Below are positions 44,381 to 51,016 of a DNA stretch of 64,000 bases, in pieces. Positions within the stretch are counted from its first letter, which is position 1, and each line of letters begins with the position of its first letter. Source of the DNA: Tidjanibacter massiliensis (GTDB lineage: Bacteria; Bacteroidota; Bacteroidia; Bacteroidales; Rikenellaceae); the NCBI RefSeq assembly GCF_900104605.1, contig NZ_LT629960.1:2123561-2187560 (forward strand), given 5' to 3'. The translations under genes and the position numbers were made by a program. The notes beneath the pieces were generated by a model that was not told the origin of the DNA, did not search any database, and saw only the letters and a list, made by a program, of their open reading frames with translations.

Positions 44381-45826
44381 ATGAGAAAAGGAATTTATGT
44401 ACGGGCTGCTTTGCCTTTCGCATGTGCGGCCATGCTGCTGACCGGGTGTACGACTCCCGGAGAAACCGACACGCAGTACATCCGGCTGAGCGATGCCGCA
44501 TGCTCTTTCCAGGGAGCGGACAACCGGCCCGTGACCGTCGAGGTGCATGCCAACCCGGCGGAATGGAAGGCCGAGGCATCGGCTTCGTGGGTAACGATAT
44601 CCGATGTGACGGCCACTTCGCTTACCGTCGAGGTCATCGACAATGATACCGAGGGTACGCGCGAGGCGGAGATAACCGTGACGTCCGGTGTGGCGGAGGC
44701 GGCCATCCGTATCGTGCAGGTGGCCAAAGACTACGTCTTTCCGCGTTACCGCTGCCATCCGGAATTCCAGTACGGCACGGCTATGTCGCCGAGCGGTCGG
44801 TATGCCGGCGGTTTCTATTGGGAGTATGACGACGAGCGCAATCTGAACTGCTATCCGGTGGTGATAGATGTCGCCACGGGTGAGTGGACCGAACTCGGAC
44901 CATATCCCCAAACGCTTTTCAGCCTTTTCAGCACCTCCTGCATCAGCGATTACGGCGATTTGGTCATAGCGACCGAGAACGATGGGAACGTCATGTTCCG
45001 TCTCGACGGCAGTTACGAGGAGTTCAAGACTCCGGCGGGCTTCACGAGCAATCCGCAGATAAGCCAGGTTGCGGCCGACGGTACGTGGGTAGGCTGGTGT
45101 GGCAAAGACGGTACCTCGTATCCTGTCAAATGGGTGGACGGTGTGGCGGTAGAGCTCCCGAAGCCCGCGCTGAATTACCGTGACGAGCCGATAGGCGACG
45201 TGCAGGCCCGCGGCATCTCGGCCGACGGCCGCATCGTTTACGGTACGACGTGGGATAACTTCGATTTCGGCATGGTCTATTGGGACGAAGCCGGCGAAGT
45301 ACATTATGTGGGCGAGGACGTGCGTTACGTCCGGACGGTGGACAGGCCCGACGGATACGGCGGTACCCGGAAATACAACCTCGCTGACGGGATGTGGACG
45401 ACGGCCACCAACACCAACGTCAGCCCGAACGGGAAATACATCGCCGGTACGTTCCGGAGGGAGAGCATGGACGAAACCGGTCAGGTGAACGAAACGAACT
45501 ACCCGGCCTTTTTCAACACCGAAACCGGTAAGACGGTGATATTCGAGGAGCTCGTCGGAGGCGGAGGCGTTTCGGCGACGAGCGACGGCCTGGGCTTTAC
45601 GGTTGACAGCACGTTCGGGCCGAATTCCGGCAAGGTGGTGGATATCGAGAACGGCATCGTGCTCGGGAGCGCCCTCGAATGGATAGAGTCCACGTACGGT
45701 ATTCTGGTTCCGGCCGGCTACATCACCTACATGCCCGACAGCAAGGACAGGTTCCTCGGCGCCATGCTGTATACCGGCGGTCCGGTGGTCGAGGGCATCA
45801 ACTGGTACGTCGGACCGGCGAGATAG
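44381..45826 (+). CDS. BACON-propeller lipoprotein (paralogue 10 of 11)
   Basis: The product has 481 residues. I chose the ATG at 44381 (MRKGIYVRAALPF) by alignment with the copies at 40828 and 42595. An in-frame ATG at 44366 would add MFASI, and in the copy at 40828 that stretch is closed by a stop. Lipobox LTGC (Cys23). The BACON-like domain is at about 31-115 (WKAEASASWVTISDVTATSL). Repeat motifs: MSPSGRYAGGFY, VAADGTWVGWC, ISADGRIVYGTTWDNFDFGMVYWD (about 279-302), VSPNGKYIAGTFR and ATSDGLGFTVD. Its C-terminal third is nearly identical to the previous copy. Confidence 0.87.
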   Translation: MRKGIYVRAALPFACAAMLLTGCTTPGETDTQYIRLSDAACSFQGADNRPVTVEVHANPAEWKAEASASWVTISDVTATSLTVEVIDNDTEGTREAEITVTSGVAEAAIRIVQVAKDYVFPRYRCHPEFQYGTAMSPSGRYAGGFYWEYDDERNLNCYPVVIDVATGEWTELGPYPQTLFSLFSTSCISDYGDLVIATENDGNVMFRLDGSYEEFKTPAGFTSNPQISQVAADGTWVGWCGKDGTSYPVKWVDGVAVELPKPALNYRDEPIGDVQARGISADGRIVYGTTWDNFDFGMVYWDEAGEVHYVGEDVRYVRTVDRPDGYGGTRKYNLADGMWTTATNTNVSPNGKYIAGTFRRESMDETGQVNETNYPAFFNTETGKTVIFEELVGGGGVSATSDGLGFTVDSTFGPNSGKVVDIENGIVLGSALEWIESTYGILVPAGYITYMPDSKDRFLGAMLYTGGPVVEGINWYVGPAR

Positions 45827-45856
45827 AACACGATTGTTTTCATAAAATTTTTCAGG

Positions 45857-45897
45857 CGGGTGCGCCGGGCGGTTTTCGTTCGGTGCACCTTTTTTTG
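45857..45897 (+). terminator. Rho-independent terminator
   Basis: GGTGCGCCG pairs imperfectly with CGGTGCACC across a T/G-rich loop (about 45859-45889), followed by seven T residues. Confidence 0.75.
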
Positions 45898-46005
45898 TGC
45901 GTGCGTTTCGCCGCGCAGGTTTCCCGGAGGCCCCGTCCGATTCCTTTGTTTTTCCGGAATAATCTTTTTAATAAAAAAGGGGCTGAAAATGTTTTATATA
46001 TATCA

Positions 46006-46093
46006 TTGTTATAATCTCATAGACTATATATATTTGTAAAAAAGAGCAGAAGGTGCGACGGTTGTCGTATCGCAAAGAGGGCTTACCAATCTT
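46006..46093 (+). promoter_or_regulatory. Promoter and conserved leader of the lipoprotein gene at 46146
   Basis: TTG at 46006-46008, a 20-base spacer, and TATATTTG at 46029-46036; leader block CTTACCAATCTT at 46082-46093. In the 319-base gap 45827-46145 I see nothing else but the terminator at 45857. Confidence 0.82.
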
Positions 46094-46145
46094 GTTTTTA
46101 TATAACCATTAATCGTATTACTGCTTTAAAATGTTTGCCTCAATT

Positions 46146-47591
46146 ATGAAAAAGGAATTGTACTTTCGGGCTGCTTTGCCTTTTGTGTGTGCGGCCATGC
46201 TGCTGACCGGGTGTAAGACTTCCGGAGAGACCGACATGCAGTACATCCGGCTAAGCGACGTCACATGCTCTTTTCAGGGAACTGGCAACTGGCCTGTGAC
46301 CATCGAGGTACATGCCAATCCGGCCGCATGGAAGGCTGAAGCATTGGCCTCGTGGGTGAAGGTTGCCGATGTGACGGCTAACTCGCTTACTGTCGAAGTT
46401 ATCGACAACGATACGGAAAATGCGCGCGAGGCGGAGATAACCGTGACGGCCGGTGAGGCGGAGGCGGTCATTCGTATCGTACAGGTGGCGAAAGACCACG
46501 TCTTTCCGCGGTACCGGTACTATCCGGAGTTTTACAGCATCGCGATGTCGCCGAGCGGCGTCTATGTCGGCGGTTTCTATAAGGATTACGACGAGGACGG
46601 CAATTACAACGTCTTTCCGGTCGTCATAGACGTGGAGACGGAGGAGTGGCACCGGCTCGGCCCCTGGCCGAATTCGCTCCTGACCTTGTTCCAGACGGCC
46701 TGTGTGGGCGACAACGGCGATATGGTCATAGCGACTGAAAACGACGGGTGTATCAAATTCGACCTCGACGGCAATTACGAGCTGTTGAAGGCTCCGGCCG
46801 GCTTTACGGGTAACCCGCAGATAAGTCAGGTGTCGGCTGCCGGCATCATGGTGGGCTGGTCTGCCAAAAACGGTACTTCGTATCCGTTCAAATGGGTGAA
46901 CGGTGAGGCGGTAGAGCTCCCGAAGCCCGCACTGAACTACCGCGACGAGCCGATAGGCGACGTGCAGGCCCGCGGCATCTCGGCCGACGGACGGATAATA
47001 TACGGCACGACCTGGGACAACTACGATTTTGGCATGGTCTATTGGGACGAAGCCGGCGAGGTACACTATGTGGGCGAAGATGTGCGGTACTGTCGGCCGA
47101 TAGAGATTCCCGACGGCTACGGCGGTACCTATAAATACAATTTGTGTGACGGTATGTGGACTTCGGCAACCAATACCAATGTCAGTCCCAACGGTAAATA
47201 CATTGCCGGAATCTACCGGGTAGAAAGCTGGTCTGATGAAGAACAGACGGTTGAGGAAACGAACTATCCGGCCTTCTACAATACCGAGACCGGCAAGACG
47301 GTGATATTCGAGGAACTCGTCGGGGGTGGCGGTGTTTCGGCGACGAGCGACGGCCTCGGATTTACTGCCGATTCCGTAGTGGCGGCCTCTTCCGGAATGG
47401 TGGTGGATATCGACGACGGTACGGTGATTGGCAGTATGGTGGAATGGATAAGGGATAATTACGGTATCATCATTCCGAGCGGTTACCTCACCTATATGCC
47501 CGACAGCGGTGACCGATTCTTCGGAGCCATGCTCTCTGCTGCAGGGCCTGTAGTAGAGGGTGTGAATTGGTTCGTTTGCCCCGAGCGGTAG
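46146..47591 (+). CDS. BACON-propeller lipoprotein (paralogue 11 of 11)
   Basis: The product has 481 residues, starting at the ATG at 46146 by alignment with the sister copies. Lipobox LTGC (Cys23) is followed by KTSGETDMQYIRLSDVTCSF. The BACON-like domain is at about 31-115 (WKAEALASWVKVADVTANSL). Repeat motifs: MSPSGVYVGGFY, VSAAGIMVGWS, ISADGRIIYGTTWDNYDFGMVYWD (about 279-302), VSPNGKYIAGIYR and ATSDGLGFTAD. It ends FVCPER rather than YVGPAR or YVAPPAK, so its last residues have diverged. It is the end of the tandem array; the next gene is unrelated. Confidence 0.87.
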   Translation: MKKELYFRAALPFVCAAMLLTGCKTSGETDMQYIRLSDVTCSFQGTGNWPVTIEVHANPAAWKAEALASWVKVADVTANSLTVEVIDNDTENAREAEITVTAGEAEAVIRIVQVAKDHVFPRYRYYPEFYSIAMSPSGVYVGGFYKDYDEDGNYNVFPVVIDVETEEWHRLGPWPNSLLTLFQTACVGDNGDMVIATENDGCIKFDLDGNYELLKAPAGFTGNPQISQVSAAGIMVGWSAKNGTSYPFKWVNGEAVELPKPALNYRDEPIGDVQARGISADGRIIYGTTWDNYDFGMVYWDEAGEVHYVGEDVRYCRPIEIPDGYGGTYKYNLCDGMWTSATNTNVSPNGKYIAGIYRVESWSDEEQTVEETNYPAFYNTETGKTVIFEELVGGGGVSATSDGLGFTADSVVAASSGMVVDIDDGTVIGSMVEWIRDNYGIIIPSGYLTYMPDSGDRFFGAMLSAAGPVVEGVNWFVCPER

Positions 47592-47642
47592 AATGGATAG
47601 TTGTTTTCAAAAGTTTTTATAGGTTTTCATAGGTTTTCAGTG

Positions 47643-47680
47643 ACGGGCCGGACGCTTAGTGTCCGGCCCGTGTTGTTAGG
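47643..47680 (+). terminator. Rho-independent terminator closing the lipoprotein array
   Basis: ACGGGCCGGAC pairs with GTCCGGCCCGT (47643-47671), followed by TGTTGTT. It directly follows a degraded trailer repeat. Confidence 0.85.
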
Positions 47681-47778
47681 GAAAGACAGTGCCGGACGGC
47701 TGGCGCTGAATGCAGGTAGGTATCGCCGGCCGATTCTTTTCACGTGTTTTAGGTATTGCCGGAGCTAGGCGGACACCC

Positions 47779-47856
47779 TACTTTTGTCTTCAGATAAAAA
47801 GATTTTTAGCCATTTCTTTAAAGTCGGTAAGGCCGGCCCCCGCGGCCGGCCTTTTG
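47779..47856 (+). ncRNA. Candidate small RNA in the gap 47592-47900
   Basis: A TACTTTTG box at 47779-47786 is followed about 45 bases later by a terminator-like hairpin (GGCCGGCC at 47831 with GGCCGGCC at 47844, then TTTT). This would give a transcript of roughly 60 bases ending before the promoter of the hemerythrin gene. No protein is encoded. It could equally be a spare terminator for read-through from the array. Confidence 0.35.
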
Positions 47857-47882
47857 TCTATTTTGACGGAATGTTATCTTTG
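47853..47882 (+). promoter_or_regulatory. Promoter for the hemerythrin/LuxR pair
   Basis: TTTG at 47853-47856, an 18-base spacer, and TATCTTTG at 47875-47882, ending 18 bases before the ATG at 47901. Confidence 0.65.
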
Positions 47883-47900
47883 CAGAAAACAACATACGCC

Positions 47901-48593
47901 ATGCAGAGAACAGGAAAATATACCAAGGACGACCCGATGAGCGACCTGGTCAGCGACAACTACAGGATATTACTGCTTATGAGCCGCTTCGGTATCGGGC
48001 TCGGTTTCGGGGAGAGTTCCATAGGCGAAGTGTGCCGTGCCAACGGCGTGGATACCTCCACCTTCCTTATCGTGACCAACATGATGCTTTACGATGAGAT
48101 TCCGGCCGATGCCTACGACAAGGTCTCGATGGAGGGTCTCCTCTCCTACCTGCACAACTCGCACGACTACTTTCTCGGATTCCGCCTGCCGGCCATCCGG
48201 GAGAAACTCGCTGCGGCGGTGGGGACGGGCAGCGACCTTTCGCGGGCCATCATGAAATATTTCGACGACTATACGGCCGGTGTCCATACCCACATGGCCT
48301 ACGAAGAGGAGGTGGTGTTCCCCTACGTACGCGCCCTGCTGGAGGGGCGCCGCCAGCAGGATTACAGCATCGACATCTTCAGCCGGCACCACGACCAGGT
48401 GGAGACGCTGCTCACGGAGTTCAAGAACATACTGATTAAATACTACCCGTCGGCCAGTACGAACGAAATCAACAACGTGCTGTTCGACATCTTCAACTGC
48501 GAGAACGACCTCGCTTCCCACAATGCCGTGGAGGACCTGCTGTTCGTCCCGGCAGTCGGAAGGCTGGAGAAAAGAGTGGAGGAGGAAGGATGA
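47901..48593 (+). CDS. Hemerythrin-like di-iron protein (RIC/YtfE-like layout)
   Basis: The 230-residue product is started at 47901 (MQRTGKYTKDDPMSDLV), just after a promoter; the upstream extension reads through that promoter. Residues 12-75 form a helical N-terminal domain (FGESSIGEVCRANGVDTSTFL) like the N-terminal domain of iron-centre repair proteins. Residues 80-225 are hemerythrin-like, with candidate iron ligands in LHNSHDYFL, GVHTHMAYEEEVVFPY, FSRHHDQVETLL and SHNAVEDLLFVP. Such proteins sense or handle O2, NO or damaged iron clusters in the cytoplasm. The stop overlaps the start of the next gene by 4 bases, so the two are translationally coupled. Confidence 0.8.
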   Translation: MQRTGKYTKDDPMSDLVSDNYRILLLMSRFGIGLGFGESSIGEVCRANGVDTSTFLIVTNMMLYDEIPADAYDKVSMEGLLSYLHNSHDYFLGFRLPAIREKLAAAVGTGSDLSRAIMKYFDDYTAGVHTHMAYEEEVVFPYVRALLEGRRQQDYSIDIFSRHHDQVETLLTEFKNILIKYYPSASTNEINNVLFDIFNCENDLASHNAVEDLLFVPAVGRLEKRVEEEG

Positions 48594-49210
48594 GCGTTAC
48601 GGTCAAGATAACGGTGGCGGAGCCTTCGGTCATCATACGCAGCGGCATCATCGCCGTGATAGGGAGTGCCGAGAACCTGAAGGCCGAGATTTACGAGGTG
48701 AGCGAAATCGACCAGTTGCGGAACGTGCTTTCGTGGCAGCATCCGGATATTCTGCTGGTGAATCCCGCATCGCTCGGCCTCTTTCCGCTGCAGCAGCTCA
48801 AGAAGGATACGGGCAATCCCGACATGAAATGCGTCGCACTGCAGTTCGCATTTACCGACCATGCCGCCCTGAAAAGTTACGACGATGCCATATCGGTGTA
48901 CGACAGTGCCGAGACGGTGAACGACAAACTCGCCCGGCTGGTCAGCGAACCGGAGCGCGACAAGCGGCACGAATCGCTGAGCGGACGGGAAAAGGAGGTC
49001 ATCGCCTGCGTGGTGCAGGGTATGACCAACAAGCAGATAGCCGACAAGCTCTTCATATCGACGCATACGGTCATCACCCACCGGCGCAACATATCCGCCA
49101 AACTCGGCATCCACAGTCCGGCCGGTCTGACGATTTACGCCATCGTAAACAAGCTGGTGGAGCTGGACGACATCAAGGACTCCGTAGAGGAGCAGCTCCC
49201 CGGAGATTAG
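48590..49210 (+). CDS. LuxR-type transcriptional regulator with degenerate receiver-like domain
   Basis: The 206-residue product has an N-terminal response-regulator-like fold (about 5-118). The acidic pair normally near the start is replaced (ITVAEPSVIIRSG), and the strand that normally ends in the phospho-accepting aspartate reads DILLVNPASLG, with Asn in its place. Residues 138-200 are a GerE/LuxR helix-turn-helix (SLSGREKEVIACVVQGMTNKQIADKLFISTHTV, split here by eye at the GMTNKQIADKL turn). It is translationally coupled to the hemerythrin-like gene, so its activity probably depends on that partner, a small molecule or dimerisation rather than on a histidine kinase. Targets unknown. Confidence 0.85.
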   Translation: MSVTVKITVAEPSVIIRSGIIAVIGSAENLKAEIYEVSEIDQLRNVLSWQHPDILLVNPASLGLFPLQQLKKDTGNPDMKCVALQFAFTDHAALKSYDDAISVYDSAETVNDKLARLVSEPERDKRHESLSGREKEVIACVVQGMTNKQIADKLFISTHTVITHRRNISAKLGIHSPAGLTIYAIVNKLVELDDIKDSVEEQLPGD

Positions 49211-49245
49211 GATTGCAGCCGGAACCGCGGGCCTGCCGCTGAGAG

Positions 49246-49527
49246 TCAGCGCTGGCGGTAACGGGCTACCGTACCCGCCTCCACGAACTCCGCCTTGGCT
49301 GCTGTCCATGCCCGGAAATGGGGCGAGGCGTTATGCGCGGCGACGGCCTCTTCGTCTGCCCACCGTTCGATGAAACAGAAGGCGCGGCTGTCGGCCACAT
49401 CCTCGTAAAGGTCGTAAAAGACGTTGCCGCGTTCGGCACGGCTCGCTTCGATGAGAGGCTGTACCGCTTTCAGAAAATCCTCCTGTTTGCCCTCCCTTAT
49501 CACATTTCTGGCTACTATCGTTATCAT
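49246..49527 (-). CDS. Antibiotic biosynthesis monooxygenase (ABM) domain protein
   Basis: The 93-residue product begins at the ATG at 49527 (MITIVARNVIREGKQEDF). The ABM-type ferredoxin-like fold is indicated by ITIVARN, an amphipathic helix with a conserved F..AVQPLIEASRAE, GNVFYDLYEDVADSRAFCFIERW and AHNASPHFRAW. Members are small dimeric proteins; many are quinol or heme-related oxygenases, others of unknown role. The family is clear, the substrate is not. It follows the ATP pyrophosphatase gene by 47 bases on the same strand. Confidence 0.85.
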   Translation of the reverse strand: MITIVARNVIREGKQEDFLKAVQPLIEASRAERGNVFYDLYEDVADSRAFCFIERWADEEAVAAHNASPHFRAWTAAKAEFVEAGTVARYRQR

Positions 49528-49574
49528 ATCGTTCGTTGTTGGTGTCGTGTCGGTACTATCCCTGTCGCGTGCGG

Positions 49575-50267
49575 TCAGGCGATGTCGGCAGTCCAGTAGG
49601 AGAAGGTACGGCGCGAACCGTCCTCCATGCCGACCTCCTGCGACCAGCGGTAGGGTTCTCCCAGCCGAAAGGCGACGGACTGCCGGAAGAGGGGCCCGCC
49701 GTAACAGAGCGTATGGTATTCGCCGTTCTCGCCGCAGAGGTCGATTCCGGCGGGGAAGTCCGCCACCGTCGCGCGGTTCAGTCTGCGGCCGATATACTCC
49801 CTGCCCAATCGCTCTGCCCAGGTCGTGGTGATGACCGCCTCCAGTCCCGAAGCGAGGAACGCTTCCATGGCCTTCTGCGGCGAGAGTTCCCAAAGCGGTT
49901 CCACCACCTCGATACCGTAGGGCCGTAGACGCTCTTCGCGGTAGGTGCGGACGTCGTGCAGAAAGATGTCGCCGAAGATGAAACGGGTGACTCCCTGTGA
50001 CCGGAACCGTTCGGCAGCCAGCCGCATGGCATGCGTATCGTGTTCCGGCTCCCCTCCCGGCGTTACGTTCACCGTGCAGAGCGGAATGCCGATGGATGCG
50101 GCCTGTGCCCGGAGCACCCGTTCGGGAATGGCGTGCATTGTGGAGCGGCCGTCGGCGCCGCTGACCGTCGTCAGAAGCGATACGACGTCGTATTTCTCCG
50201 AGCGCAGGGCTGTCAGCAGTGCGAGCGCCGAATCCTTGCCTCCGCTCCAGTTGAAGACGGCTTTCAT
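49575..50267 (-). CDS. Dph6-related ATP pyrophosphatase (adenine nucleotide alpha-hydrolase-like)
   Basis: The 230-residue product has the PP-loop SGGKDSALAL near residue 8, followed by GADGRSTMHAIPERVLRAQAASIGIPL, a GDIFLHDVRTYREERL segment and NGEYHTLCYGGPLF near the C-terminus, all typical of the family named after diphthine-ammonia ligase. Bacteria lack diphthamide, so the substrate here is unknown. I start it at the ATG at 50267, which overlaps the stop of the upstream gene in an ATGA; an ATG 12 bases upstream is also possible. Confidence 0.87.
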   Translation of the reverse strand: MKAVFNWSGGKDSALALLTALRSEKYDVVSLLTTVSGADGRSTMHAIPERVLRAQAASIGIPLCTVNVTPGGEPEHDTHAMRLAAERFRSQGVTRFIFGDIFLHDVRTYREERLRPYGIEVVEPLWELSPQKAMEAFLASGLEAVITTTWAERLGREYIGRRLNRATVADFPAGIDLCGENGEYHTLCYGGPLFRQSVAFRLGEPYRWSQEVGMEDGSRRTFSYWTADIA

Positions 50268-50854
50268 GCGTGCGTCCATTCCGATTCCTCCGTCTTTTCT
50301 TTTGTGAACAGTCCGCCGACCAGCGTGAAGTAGGGGGGCAATACGGGGCCTTCGCTCCAGCGCAGCGGGAGACCGAGCAGTTCTTTCGCCGTGCGGGCCA
50401 CGTCGAACCCGCAGGCTTCCAGCGAAGTGCGGGCCCGGTCGGGATAACGGCACGGTTTCCCCTCGGTACGCAGACAGCCGCCCTGGCCGCACAGCAAACA
50501 GCTGCCCGCAAAAAGGGCCCGGCTGCCGGGATGACGCTTTTCCGCTTCCAGCAGGCGGGCATCCATCGGTCGGCGGGCATCCTCTACGATGGCATAGGCG
50601 GCTGCGGCCGCTTCGGATACGTCGGCCGGCCGGTGCCGTTCCTTGGCGTCCAATGTTGCGACCGCCCCGATGATGCGGATGTGGCCGTAGCCGGCAAGCC
50701 GTTCCAGCGGGTCGGTATCGAAAGGCGGACAACCCCATATCCGGCCGTAATTACCGCATGCCCGGCAATATTCCTCGATGCGGCGTGTGTCGCAGTAGCT
50801 GCGGAGGTAATCTCCGGCGGGCAGGTTGGCGGTTATGTAGCGGGTACAGGGCAT
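50264..50854 (-). CDS. DUF2284 metal-binding protein
   Basis: The product has 196 residues from the ATG at 50854; an upstream ATG at 50917 would give 217, but a TATCTTTG box (50866-50873, minus strand) lies between the two. Many cysteines appear in an ordered pattern: YCRACGNYGRIWGCPPFD near residue 30, then CLLCGQGGCLRTEGKPCRYP and LEACGFD. That is the DUF2284 pattern, predicted to bind metal, possibly an iron-sulfur cluster. Members are often encoded beside corrinoid or other cofactor genes; here it is coupled by a 4-base overlap to a PP-loop enzyme. Function unknown. Confidence 0.8.
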   Translation of the reverse strand: MPCTRYITANLPAGDYLRSYCDTRRIEEYCRACGNYGRIWGCPPFDTDPLERLAGYGHIRIIGAVATLDAKERHRPADVSEAAAAAYAIVEDARRPMDARLLEAEKRHPGSRALFAGSCLLCGQGGCLRTEGKPCRYPDRARTSLEACGFDVARTAKELLGLPLRWSEGPVLPPYFTLVGGLFTKEKTEESEWTHA

Positions 50855-50865
50855 CTCGGTGCCTG

Positions 50866-50873
50866 CAAAGATA
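50866..50873 (-). promoter_or_regulatory. -7 box for the DUF2284-Dph6-ABM transcript
   Basis: The minus strand reads TATCTTTG, about 12 bases before the chosen start, so the leader would be only a few bases. It favours the shorter start of the DUF2284 gene. Confidence 0.45.
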
Positions 50874-50978
50874 GCGAACGCGCGGCGGATTGCCGCACTT
50901 TTTTCCGTCGGCTTCATTCCCTGTGGACATTTCTATTTTTTGTAAAGCGGCCGTAACGCTTTCGTAACGGGCTCCGGG

Positions 50979-50986
50979 TAGTTTTG
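50979..50986 (+). promoter_or_regulatory. -7 box for the TonB-dependent receptor gene
   Basis: TAGTTTTG at 50979-50986, 31 bases before the ATG at 51017. No TTG at the usual spacing. Confidence 0.45.
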
Positions 50987-51016
50987 CGGCGTCAAATAAT
51001 TGTTCGGGATAAAGAT

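Noticed and set aside
31260-46140. Possible phase-variable, invertible promoters for the lipoprotein array
   Set aside because: I looked for inverted repeats flanking the promoters and for a nearby dedicated invertase and saw neither; the promoters all point the same way.
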